The position numbers and the translations under genes were made by a program. A DNA stretch of 55,041 nucleotides. It comes from Caballeronia arvi. GTDB taxonomy: Bacteria; Pseudomonadota; Gammaproteobacteria; Burkholderiales; Burkholderiaceae. Location of the stretch: NCBI RefSeq assembly GCF_001544695.2, contig NZ_FCOM02000053.1, positions 1 to 55,041 on the forward strand. Reading direction: 5' to 3'. Shown here piece by piece: positions 8,863 through 16,875 of this stretch; the stretch's first letter is position 1, and every line of letters starts with the position of its first letter. The notes beneath the pieces were generated by a model, which saw only the letters and a program-made list of their open reading frames with translations, had not been told where the DNA came from and searched no databases.

Positions 8863-9396
8863 TCAGCGCTTGAGGCCCGGACTGCCTATCGTCAGTTGCA
8901 GCCGGTGCGCCTGATCGAGATGAAAAATGAAGGACGGGCGCGAGCGGATCAGCAAGGTCCGCACGTCCGCGTTGCGCGCGGTGCGGATGTAGTCATCGAC
9001 CGTATTGACGAGCTTTTGCAGAAAGAGCACTTCGCGATCGAGATACGCTTCGTCGAAGTCATACATGCCGACGTCGTCGAGATCGGCGAGATCGTCGGCG
9101 CTTTGCTTCATCAGCGCGTCGCTCGTCGCGCTGCGCTGCGGCTGCGTCCCGAATCTTTGCGCAAGCGTCGCGATCTCCTGATTGACCTGCGCGTGCTCCG
9201 ACACGATGCGTCGCGCGAAAACTTGCAGGCTATACGAGCGCGTCTTGCGCAATGCGAGATTGGCTGCCGCTATCTCCGCCTGATTCGCGACGAAGACGAC
9301 GCCCAGCATTTGTTCATCGCTGAGGCGCTCCTGCGCTTGCGCGAGACCCGTCAACGCAAGGAACAGCAGCATCGTCGCGATGCATGCGCTTTTCAT
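8863..9396 (-). CDS. Exported DUF4142-like protein
   Basis: A 177-residue protein with a clear Sec signal peptide (MKSACIATMLLFLALTG, cleavage near AQAQE). The mature part is helical and resembles DUF4142: EQMLGVVFVANQAEIAAANLAL, then FARRIVSEHAQVNQEI. Family members are periplasmic helical-bundle proteins of unknown function, common in proteobacteria. GGGAGAG lies about 9 nt before the ATG. It lies 43 bp upstream of the DUF1801 start codon on the same strand, so the two may be co-transcribed. Confidence 0.75.
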   Translation of the reverse strand: MKSACIATMLLFLALTGLAQAQERLSDEQMLGVVFVANQAEIAAANLALRKTRSYSLQVFARRIVSEHAQVNQEIATLAQRFGTQPQRSATSDALMKQSADDLADLDDVGMYDFDEAYLDREVLFLQKLVNTVDDYIRTARNADVRTLLIRSRPSFIFHLDQAHRLQLTIGSPGLKR

Positions 9397-9478
9397 ATGC
9401 GTTCTCTCCCTTCAAAGACGCCTCTATTTTCACGCGATGACGCATTGCGTGCGTATGTGATGCGCTCGATGCGAAACG

Positions 9479-10387
9479 TTAGCGGGAAATCCGCGCCTTC
9501 GAGCCATCGGCCTTTTTCGCCAGCGCGATGAACGCCGCGAGATAGTCGATCGATGCATCCGCCTCGCGCGTGCCGAGAAAGATCTGCTTCGCGATGCCCT
9601 TTTTGCCGAGCTTGAGCACGTCGAGCGGCATGCGGTCCGCATATTCCTCGGCAAGCCAGCGCGGCAGCGCCGCGACGCCGCGTCCGCTCGCCACCATCTG
9701 CATCATGATGTCCGTCGTTTCGATCACCTTGTGGCGTCTCGGCACGACATTCGCGGGCGTGAGGAACTTCGTGTAGATGTCGAGGCGATCGGTTTCGACC
9801 GGATACGTGATGAGCACTTCCTGCGCGATCTGCTCCGGCGTGGCGTGAGTCGCACTTGCGAGCGGATGCGCTTCCGGCACGACGAGCACCTGTTCGTAGT
9901 CGAACACCGGCGTGAAGCGCAAGCCCGGCTTCTTGAGCGGATCGGGCGTCACGAGCACGTCGATGTCATGGCCGAACAGCGCACCGATGCCGCCGAACTG
10001 AAAGCGCTGCTTCACGTCGACATCGACATCGGGCCAGCGCGCGAGATAGGGCGACACGACCTTGAGCAGCCACTGATAGCACGGATGACACTCCATGCCG
10101 ATGCGCAAGGTGCCGCGCTCGCCCTGCGCGTACTGCTTCATGCGCGCTTCGGCAAGCTCAAACTGTGGCAGCAGCCGGTTCGCGAGGCCGAGCAGATACT
10201 GCCCGGCCTGCGTGAGCCGCATGCTGCGCCCTTCGCGCGTCCAGACCGGCGTGCCCAGTTGCTGCTCCAGCTTCTTGACGGTATGGCTCAGCGCGGACTG
10301 CGTGAGATTCAGCACCTCGGCGGCGGCGGTCAGCGAACCTTGCCGTTCCACTTCCCGCACGACCATCAGATGCGCACGTTCGAGCAT
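9479..10387 (-). CDS. metR: LysR-type regulator of methionine synthesis MetR
   Basis: A 302-residue LysR protein. It begins MLERAHLMVVREVE, with the helix-turn-helix in about residues 15-40 (GSLTAAAEVLNLTQSALSHTVK), and is typical of MetR. Two in-frame ATGs precede the chosen one (10420 and 10399); 10387 is preferred because GGAG lies about 6 nt upstream and because known MetR proteins begin at MLER. It is divergent from metE over a 113-bp region that carries a strong dyad, the expected arrangement in which MetR with homocysteine activates metE and represses itself. Confidence 0.93.
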   Translation of the reverse strand: MLERAHLMVVREVERQGSLTAAAEVLNLTQSALSHTVKKLEQQLGTPVWTREGRSMRLTQAGQYLLGLANRLLPQFELAEARMKQYAQGERGTLRIGMECHPCYQWLLKVVSPYLARWPDVDVDVKQRFQFGGIGALFGHDIDVLVTPDPLKKPGLRFTPVFDYEQVLVVPEAHPLASATHATPEQIAQEVLITYPVETDRLDIYTKFLTPANVVPRRHKVIETTDIMMQMVASGRGVAALPRWLAEEYADRMPLDVLKLGKKGIAKQIFLGTREADASIDYLAAFIALAKKADGSKARISR

Positions 10388-10396
10388 CGGAAGCTC

Positions 10397-10449
10397 CATG
10401 AATAAAATTGATCGATGCATGAAATCAAACCATTTTTATTCATGCATCG
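10397..10449. promoter_or_regulatory. MetR operator: nested inverted repeats between metR and metE
   Basis: Two overlapping perfect 11-bp inverted repeats are present. CATGAATAAAA (10397-10407) pairs with TTTTATTCATG (10434-10444), and CGATGCATGAA (10413-10423) pairs with TTCATGCATCG (10439-10449). The shared element is ATGAA/TTCAT, matching the MetR half-site TGAA/TTCA. Three half-sites allow two alternative pairings, which would suit both activation of metE and autorepression. Confidence 0.75.
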
Positions 10450-10500
10450 AAAATTCTATCATCGCTGTCATATCGCCAACTTCGACAGAGACGACGTACG

Positions 10501-12810
10501 ATGGTCACGACACACAACCTGGGTTTTCCGCGCATCGGCGCACAACGCGAACTGAAGTTCGCCCTCGAAAGCTACTGGAAAAACCAGTCTTCACGCGATG
10601 AACTGAAAGCCGTGGGCGCCCAGTTGCGCGCGCGGCACTGGAAGGATCAGGCGCGCCTCGATCTCGTGCCCGTCGGCGATTTCGCGTTCTACGATCAGGT
10701 GCTCGACATGAGCTTCACGCTCGGCAACCTGCCCGAACGCGTGCGCGGCTTTCATGGCGATGCGCTCGACAACGCTTTCCGCGTCGCACGCGGACGTTCG
10801 GCGCAGGACGCCGAAGCGCACGCCGCGTGCTGCGGCGGCGTGGCGGCCGGCGAGATGACGAAGTGGTTCGATACCAACTACCACTACATCGTCCCCGAGT
10901 TCGATGCGGCGACGCAGTTCAGCCTCGATACGTCGCGTCTCGTCGGGCAACTCGGCGAAGCGCGCGCGCTCGGTGTGAACGCGAAGCCCGTCATCATCGG
11001 CCCGGTGACGTATCTGTGGCTCGGCAAGGCGAAGGACGATTCGGACAGGCTCGCGCTGCTGCCGCGTCTCCTGCCCGTCTATGCCGCGCTGCTCGATCAC
11101 TTCGCCGCGCTCGGCGTGGAGTGGGTGCAGATCGATGAACCCGCGCTCGTCACCGAGCTCGACGCGCCGTGGCGCGACGCCTTCGTCACCGCCTACGACG
11201 CGCTCTCTGCGCGCCGCGTGCGCCTTTTGCTCGCGACTTACTTCGGCCAGTTGCAGGAGAACCTGGAACTCGCGTGCAGGCTGCCGGTGGACGGCCTGCA
11301 TATCGATGCGATCAACGCGCGCGACGAAGTGGCCGCGGCGGCTGCATCGCTGCCGGGTGCGTCGGTGCTGTCGGTCGGCGCGATCAACGGCCGCAATATC
11401 TGGAAGACGGATCTGAACGCCGCGCTCGAATGGCTCGAACCGCTGCACGCATCGCTCGGTAATCGGCTATGGATCGCGCCGTCGTGCTCGCTGCTGCATG
11501 CGCCCGTCGATCTGTCGAGCGAGACGAAGCTCGATGCCGATATCCAATCGTGGCTCGCCTTCGCGCTGCAAAAGCTCGATGAACTGCACGTGCTCGCGCG
11601 GGCATTGAACGAAGGCCGCGCATCGGTGACCGATGCGCTCGCGCACAACGCCGCGGCGATCGAAAGCCGCCGCACGTCGTCGCGCGTGCATGACCCGTTG
11701 GTGAAGGCGGCGGTCGCGAAGATCGACGCCGCGCTCGGCGAACGCGCGAGCGCCTATCCGCAACGCGCCGCGAAGCAGGCCGCGATGCTCGACCTGCCCG
11801 CGTATCCGACAACGACCATCGGCTCGTTCCCGCAAACCAGCGAGATTCGTCATGCGCGCAGCCAGTTCAGAAAGGGCGAGCTCGATGCCGCGAGCTACAG
11901 GACCGCGATGCAACGCGAAATCACGCGCGCCGTGAAAGAGCAGGAAGCGCTCGGCCTCGATGTGCTCGTGCACGGCGAAGCCGAACGCAACGACATGGTC
12001 GAATACTTCGGCGAACAACTCGAAGGCTATGCGTTCAGCCAGTTTGGCTGGGTGCAGTCGTACGGCTCGCGCTGCGTGAAGCCGCCGATTCTCTTCGGCG
12101 ATATCAGCCGTCCGAAGGCGATGACCGTCGAGTGGATTCGCTACGCACAATCGCAAACGCAGAAGCCGATGAAGGGCATGCTCACCGGCCCGGTCACGAT
12201 CCTGAACTGGTCGTTCGTGCGCGACGATCAACCGCGCTCGGTGTCGTGCCGGCAACTCGCGCTCGCGATCCGCGAGGAAGTGCTCGATCTGGAAAAGGCC
12301 GGCGTGCGCGTCATTCAGATCGATGAAGCCGCTTTGCGCGAAGGCCTGCCGCTGCGCCGCTCGCAATGGAGCGCGTATCTGCGCTGGGCGGTGGAAGCGT
12401 TTCGCATCACGGCGAACGGCGTGCGCGACGAAACGCAGATCCACACACACATGTGTTATTCGGAGTTCAACGACATCATCGCGTCGATCGCGGATATGGA
12501 TGCCGATGTCATCACGATCGAAACATCGCGCTCGGACATGGAGCTGCTCGACGCATTCGACGGCTTCAGCTATCCGAATCAGATCGGGCCGGGCGTGTAC
12601 GACATCCACTCGCCCAATATCCCGAGCGAAGCGCATATCGTCGATCTGATGACGAAAGCGGCGGAGCGCATTCCCGGCGAACGCCTGTGGGTCAATCCCG
12701 ACTGCGGGCTCAAGACGCGTCAATGGGATGAAGTGATTCCCGCGCTGCGCAACATGGTCGCGGCGGCGCGCACGCTGCGTCAGGCGCTCGGTTCACGAGT
12801 CATGCCGTGA
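10501..12810 (+). CDS. metE: Cobalamin-independent methionine synthase
   Basis: A 769-residue cytosolic zinc enzyme that moves a methyl group from methyltetrahydrofolate polyglutamate to homocysteine to make methionine. It begins VTTHNLGFPRIGAQRELKFA, the start of the N-terminal half barrel. The C-terminal half carries TTIGSFPQTSEIR, the zinc ligands in HMCYSEF and a C-terminal Cys in NPDCGLKTR. Length matches the family. It is divergent from metR and preceded by the MetR operator. Its 3' end overlaps the convergent diguanylate cyclase gene by 11 bp. Confidence 0.97.
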   Translation: MVTTHNLGFPRIGAQRELKFALESYWKNQSSRDELKAVGAQLRARHWKDQARLDLVPVGDFAFYDQVLDMSFTLGNLPERVRGFHGDALDNAFRVARGRSAQDAEAHAACCGGVAAGEMTKWFDTNYHYIVPEFDAATQFSLDTSRLVGQLGEARALGVNAKPVIIGPVTYLWLGKAKDDSDRLALLPRLLPVYAALLDHFAALGVEWVQIDEPALVTELDAPWRDAFVTAYDALSARRVRLLLATYFGQLQENLELACRLPVDGLHIDAINARDEVAAAAASLPGASVLSVGAINGRNIWKTDLNAALEWLEPLHASLGNRLWIAPSCSLLHAPVDLSSETKLDADIQSWLAFALQKLDELHVLARALNEGRASVTDALAHNAAAIESRRTSSRVHDPLVKAAVAKIDAALGERASAYPQRAAKQAAMLDLPAYPTTTIGSFPQTSEIRHARSQFRKGELDAASYRTAMQREITRAVKEQEALGLDVLVHGEAERNDMVEYFGEQLEGYAFSQFGWVQSYGSRCVKPPILFGDISRPKAMTVEWIRYAQSQTQKPMKGMLTGPVTILNWSFVRDDQPRSVSCRQLALAIREEVLDLEKAGVRVIQIDEAALREGLPLRRSQWSAYLRWAVEAFRITANGVRDETQIHTHMCYSEFNDIIASIADMDADVITIETSRSDMELLDAFDGFSYPNQIGPGVYDIHSPNIPSEAHIVDLMTKAAERIPGERLWVNPDCGLKTRQWDEVIPALRNMVAAARTLRQALGSRVMP

Positions 12811-13933
12811 GCTTGTTGCGCCCCGCCACCTTCGCGCGATAAAGCGCGACGTCGGCACGTTGCAGCGCGTCGTGAAAACCGGTTTCGTTCGCGCCGATCT
12901 GCGATACGCCGATGCTCGTCGTCCATTCGGGCATGCCTTCGGTGACTTTGCGGCACGCGTCGTGGATCTGGTTCGCGCAGGCCTGCGCATTCGCGGCGCG
13001 CGACGCGGGCAGAATCGCGACGAACTCGTCGCCGCCGAGCCGGCCGAACTCGCCGCCGAGCGACTCGACTTCGTCGCCCGCGAGCCGCGCGAGCTCGATC
13101 AGCACGTTGTCGCCTGCGAGATGACCGTGACGATCGTTGATCTGTTTGAAATGATCGAGATCGATGGCGAGCACGGTGGCGCCCGGCGCGGCGAGACGCG
13201 TCGCGTAACGCCCGAATCCGGCGCGGTTCCACACGCCCGTCAGCGGATCGCGCAGCGCGGCGTCGCGCAGGCGTTGTTGCGCACGCTCGGCGGGAATCGC
13301 GAGCAGGCCGAGATTCAGCACGCCGAGCAGCAGTTGGTCGGAGAGCGTCGGGATCAGCGCGAGGTAGTTGAGGCGCGGAACGGTGAACAGATAGGCCGCG
13401 AGCGTCACGGCGTAGCCCGGCAGATAGCCAAGCATCGCGAGTCCGGCGATGCGTCTCGCGCGGCTTTTCTCGCGCCGCCCGCTCGACCAGAGCGTGATGC
13501 CGGTGATGGCGGCGGAAACCGCGACGCTGATCGTGTCGCCCGCATGCGTGATCGTCGAGACGACCGGGCCGTGGCCGCCGAGCCATGTCGGCAAGACATG
13601 CACCGCCGCACAGCCGATGACCGGCGCGAGCATCCATCCGCGAAAGGGCGGCTTGCCATCGAAGGATCGCAGGCCGGAGACGATCAGCATGTTGGTGACC
13701 GCGAGCGCGCCGAGCAGCAGCCCGACGAGCACGAGATTGCCGCGCGCGTACTCGAAACCGACCAGCACCGCGGCATACAGGAACGAGCTCGCCGACCAGT
13801 GCACGAATTGCGGCTCGATGCTCCGTCCGAAGCGCACCAGCGCGAAGACGAGCCCGAACGCCGTGCTCGCGAGCACGCTGCAAAGACGGAGTGTTTCTGT
13901 GTCAGGTGTGTGGAACATGGCAAAGGCCGCCAC
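12800..13933 (-). CDS. Membrane diguanylate cyclase (GGDEF)
   Basis: A 377-residue protein that would make cyclic di-GMP from two GTP. About seven hydrophobic helices fill residues 15-215, followed by a GGDEF domain with the intact motif Gly300-Phe304 (RLGGDEF) and the DPLTGVWNR start at 229-237. No RxxD inhibitory site precedes the motif, so product feedback may be absent. The start is a GTG with an in-frame ATG five codons later; neither has a clear ribosome site. The stop lies inside the end of metE. Confidence 0.9.
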   Translation of the reverse strand: MAAFAMFHTPDTETLRLCSVLASTAFGLVFALVRFGRSIEPQFVHWSASSFLYAAVLVGFEYARGNLVLVGLLLGALAVTNMLIVSGLRSFDGKPPFRGWMLAPVIGCAAVHVLPTWLGGHGPVVSTITHAGDTISVAVSAAITGITLWSSGRREKSRARRIAGLAMLGYLPGYAVTLAAYLFTVPRLNYLALIPTLSDQLLLGVLNLGLLAIPAERAQQRLRDAALRDPLTGVWNRAGFGRYATRLAAPGATVLAIDLDHFKQINDRHGHLAGDNVLIELARLAGDEVESLGGEFGRLGGDEFVAILPASRAANAQACANQIHDACRKVTEGMPEWTTSIGVSQIGANETGFHDALQRADVALYRAKVAGRNKLTA

Positions 13934-14147
13934 GTGCGGGGCCGGAACCGCGGCCGTTCAGGGACGGCGGGCGGCGGATGGTCGAAACGGCCGTATCATA
14001 CCTTCGCCTTCCGCTGCTGCGACGAATGCACGTTCAGGTCAACGGCACGCGCGACATGAAACTTTAGTCGCGCTCACGTTCTGCGGCATGCGCCTTGCTC
14101 ACTCAATCGCTTTGAGCACCCGCAATCACGGGAAGGAGCCGCGCATC

Positions 14148-14732
14148 ATGAAACTCTATTACGCGCCCGGCGCGTGCAGTCTCGCCGATCACATCGCGAT
14201 GCATGAAGCAGGCCTGAACTTCGATCGCGTAAAAGTCGATCTGAAGGCCAAACTCACCGAAAACAATACGCCGTTCAACGACATCAATCCGAAAGGTTAC
14301 GTGCCCGTTCTCGAATTCGACGACGGCAAGCGTCTCACCGAAAACATCGCGATTCTGTTCTGGGTCGCGCAACAGGCGCCGTCGCTCGCGCCCTCCGGCG
14401 ACGACGGCAAGTTGCGCCTGATCGAAATGCTCGCGTTCATATCGACGGAAATCCACAAGCAGTTCGGCCGCGTGTTCCGGCCATCCGCCGACGCCGAAGC
14501 CACGGCGGCGCGCGAGAAAATCGCTCAGCGTTTCGCGCTCATCGCGACGATGCTGCGCGGCGATTATCTGTTCGGCAAAGATGTCAGCGTCGCGGACGCC
14601 TATCTTTTCACGATGCTGACATGGGCGCGCAAGATGAACGTCGATATGCCCGCCGAGCTGCAAGCGTTTTACCAGCGCATGCGCGAGCGGCCCGCCGTCA
14701 AGCTCGCATTCGAGCACGAAGGGCTCGAGTGA
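14148..14732 (+). CDS. Beta-class glutathione S-transferase
   Basis: A 194-residue cytosolic enzyme with an N-terminal thioredoxin-like domain starting MKLYYAPGACSL. Cys10 is the beta-class catalytic cysteine. The NPKGYVPVLEFDDG segment with the cis-Pro and the DVSVADAYLFTML motif of the helical domain are also present. AAGGAG lies 10 nt before the ATG. The upstream region 13934-14147 is shared with the divergent cyclase gene and shows no gene. It may detoxify electrophiles; substrate unknown. Confidence 0.92.
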   Translation: MKLYYAPGACSLADHIAMHEAGLNFDRVKVDLKAKLTENNTPFNDINPKGYVPVLEFDDGKRLTENIAILFWVAQQAPSLAPSGDDGKLRLIEMLAFISTEIHKQFGRVFRPSADAEATAAREKIAQRFALIATMLRGDYLFGKDVSVADAYLFTMLTWARKMNVDMPAELQAFYQRMRERPAVKLAFEHEGLE

Positions 14733-14861
14733 CAGTCGGGACCGGTTCGCGACGACCGACGGCAGCAGCGCCCGCCGAGCGTCGAACCGGGACCGCCGTT
14801 TGCTCCGCCCGACATGCAGGCGTGCGTCCCGCGCGCCGCTTCACGCTTTCCGGAGGCCATC

Positions 14862-15068
14862 ATGCAGCAGGACAAGCCCGTGCCGCACGCCACCGCCGAC
14901 GACATGGACGAACCCGTGGGCCGCGACGACTCCGCGCCGCCGTCCTCGCAGGAAACGAAGCAAGCCGAGCTCGACGCGCGCACGAAGCGCGGCCACGAGG
15001 CATCGGAAAACGCGTTGCCGTCGTCGCAGGAAAAGAACCCCGTGCCGCCCGGTTCGAACAAACCGTGA
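14862..15068 (+). CDS. Small acidic, probably disordered protein
   Basis: A 68-residue protein rich in Asp, Glu, Ser, Gln and Pro (DDMDEPVGRDDSAPPSSQET, then PSSQEKNPVPPGSN). The repeated PSSQE(T/K) segments and lack of hydrophobic runs suggest it is unfolded. The start follows a good CGGAGG site (14851-14856). Its stop overlaps the GTG start of the next gene. I do not recognise a family; stress-related small proteins of this composition occur in Burkholderia. Confidence 0.6.
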   Translation: MQQDKPVPHATADDMDEPVGRDDSAPPSSQETKQAELDARTKRGHEASENALPSSQEKNPVPPGSNKP

Positions 15069-15343
15069 TTCCGTGGCAGGCCGTCGTCGCGGCAGTGCTG
15101 ACGGGCGCGATCGTCTGCTACACGCACTACGAAATTCCGAGCTTCACGCGCGGCACGGGCAAGCGCCGTACCGCGCATTTCGTGATGATCGTGGTGGCGC
15201 TCGCGTTCGGCGCAATGGGCGCATCCACGCTCGATTTGCCGATACCCGCATGGCTCGTGTTCGTGCTCGGCTTCGGCGCCGTGCACGTGCTCGCCGCCGC
15301 GATTCTCGCCCTCAAGCGCCTGCGCGGCGCGGGCATGTCGTGA
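15065..15343 (+). CDS. Small three-helix membrane protein
   Basis: A 92-residue protein from a GTG that overlaps the upstream stop as GTGA, implying translational coupling. Three hydrophobic helices lie at about residues 5-21, 38-54 and 61-84, with a basic loop (RGTGKRRTAH) after the first. This is a holin-like topology, but no phage genes are nearby and I do not assign a function. Confidence 0.6.
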   Translation: MIPWQAVVAAVLTGAIVCYTHYEIPSFTRGTGKRRTAHFVMIVVALAFGAMGASTLDLPIPAWLVFVLGFGAVHVLAAAILALKRLRGAGMS

Positions 15344-15363
15344 ACCCTATCGAGAGGCACATC

Positions 15364-15582
15364 ATGTCAACCGAGACTTACGTTCGCAACGGGCACACCG
15401 TCGAGATCACCATCGATCACGATCCGACCGGTCAATGCACCTGGGCCTACACGATCGACGCTGACGGCTTCACCGAAATGCGCGACCGCCCGGTCGAAAA
15501 CTCCGACATGGCGATGGAAGCCGCGAAGACCCACGCAAACGCGAAGGCCGACGCGCTGCCCGCCGGCGACGCTTCGGCGTGA
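15364..15582 (+). CDS. Small hypothetical protein
   Basis: A 72-residue soluble protein (MSTETYVRNGHTVEITIDHD, later CTWAYTIDADGF) with a beta-rich first half and an Ala-rich helical end. GAGAGG lies about 6 nt before the ATG. It is 20 bp past the membrane protein, so it probably shares its transcript. No family is recognised. Confidence 0.6.
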   Translation: MSTETYVRNGHTVEITIDHDPTGQCTWAYTIDADGFTEMRDRPVENSDMAMEAAKTHANAKADALPAGDASA

Positions 15583-15594
15583 CCGCAGACGCGG

Positions 15595-16866
15595 TCAGGG
15601 CAATAACGTCGACGAATCCACGTCGGCCAGTTTGCCGAGTTCGTCGCGCCGCGTGTCGCATGCCTCCCGCACGCGCCGTCCATAACCGACCCAGATCGCG
15701 AACGATACGACCGACAAACTTCCGAGCGCCACGAACGCGGCCGGAAAGCCGTAGCGATGCGCGATCCAGCCGCCGAGCATCGGGCTCAGGCACGCGCCCG
15801 CCGCTTCGACGCCCAGCACCGCGCCCTGCCCCAGATTCACGCGGCCGCTTCCGTGCAGCAGATGCACGACGAGCGCGGGCACCGCGACGCTCTGAAAGCC
15901 CGCGCCGATGCCATCGAACACCTGCACCGGCACGATGCCCCACGCCGGCGCGACGAACGCCGCCGTAACGGCGCGCAGCGGCAGCGTCGCGAGCGTGACG
16001 AGGATGATCCACCAGAAGCCGAAGCGGCGGATCGCGCGGCTCGCATAGGCTGCCGCGACGAGCATGACGATCTGCGAGATGACGATATTGGCGGCCGTCA
16101 CGTGACTCGGATCGGCGGCATGCGTCGATGCGACCGCGAGACTGTAGAGCGGCAGCATCGCCGAATTGCCGAGATTGAACGCCGCGAGCGCCGCCGACAG
16201 CACGAGCAGCGAACGATTGCGCAACAGCACGCGCAGGGCGTCGGCGCGGATATCGGAGGCGTCGTCGGCATCGTCTTTCGCGATCCCGCGCGCGTAATGC
16301 CGATGCACCGAGCCAGGTGGAATCCACAGCGCCGTGAGGATGCAACCCGCGCCGAACGCTGCGCTCAGCCCGAAGATATACGGCATGCCGAGCCACGCGC
16401 CGAGCCAACCCGAGAGCGCCGCCGCCGCGATGTTGCCCGCATGATTCGCCACCTGATTGCGCCCGTATTGCCGGTCGAAATTCTGCCGTCCGACGATACC
16501 GAGCGTGAGACCGGCGAGCGCCGGGCCCATCGTCGCGCCCGCGATGGCCGTGGCGATCTGCGAGAGCGTGACCGGCCAGAAGCCGTGGAACAGCCAGATG
16601 ATGATCGCCGCGACGATCGACAGCGCGCTCGCGGCCGCGACGACGGTGCGCCGGCGCGAGGTCGCATCGACGAGTGCGCCCGCAGGCGTCGTGACCAGCA
16701 TGCCGACGATACCGCCGATGGTCAGCACGGTGCCGATGCGGTCCGTCGTCCAGCCGTGCGATTGCAGATAGATGCCGAGAAACGGGCCGACGCCCGCTTG
16801 CACGTCCGCTGCGAAGAAGCTTACGGCGAGCAGCGGACGGGTCGCCTTCACGTTGTGGATTTGCAT
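15595..16866 (-). CDS. Major facilitator superfamily transporter
   Basis: A 423-residue inner-membrane carrier with about twelve hydrophobic helices. The MFS signature appears in the loop after helix 2 (GALVDATSRRRTV), and a central charged loop (GIAKDDADDASDIRAD) divides the two halves. It sits 9 bp after kup on the same strand, so they are probably co-transcribed. No clear ribosome site precedes the ATG. Substrate unknown; the sequence suggests a drug or metabolite exporter. Confidence 0.85.
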   Translation of the reverse strand: MQIHNVKATRPLLAVSFFAADVQAGVGPFLGIYLQSHGWTTDRIGTVLTIGGIVGMLVTTPAGALVDATSRRRTVVAAASALSIVAAIIIWLFHGFWPVTLSQIATAIAGATMGPALAGLTLGIVGRQNFDRQYGRNQVANHAGNIAAAALSGWLGAWLGMPYIFGLSAAFGAGCILTALWIPPGSVHRHYARGIAKDDADDASDIRADALRVLLRNRSLLVLSAALAAFNLGNSAMLPLYSLAVASTHAADPSHVTAANIVISQIVMLVAAAYASRAIRRFGFWWIILVTLATLPLRAVTAAFVAPAWGIVPVQVFDGIGAGFQSVAVPALVVHLLHGSGRVNLGQGAVLGVEAAGACLSPMLGGWIAHRYGFPAAFVALGSLSVVSFAIWVGYGRRVREACDTRRDELGKLADVDSSTLLP

Positions 16867-16875
16867 GAGCGCGAG

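Noticed and set aside
15065..15343. Phage holin
   Set aside because: Topology alone is suggestive; no phage structural or lysis genes occur nearby.
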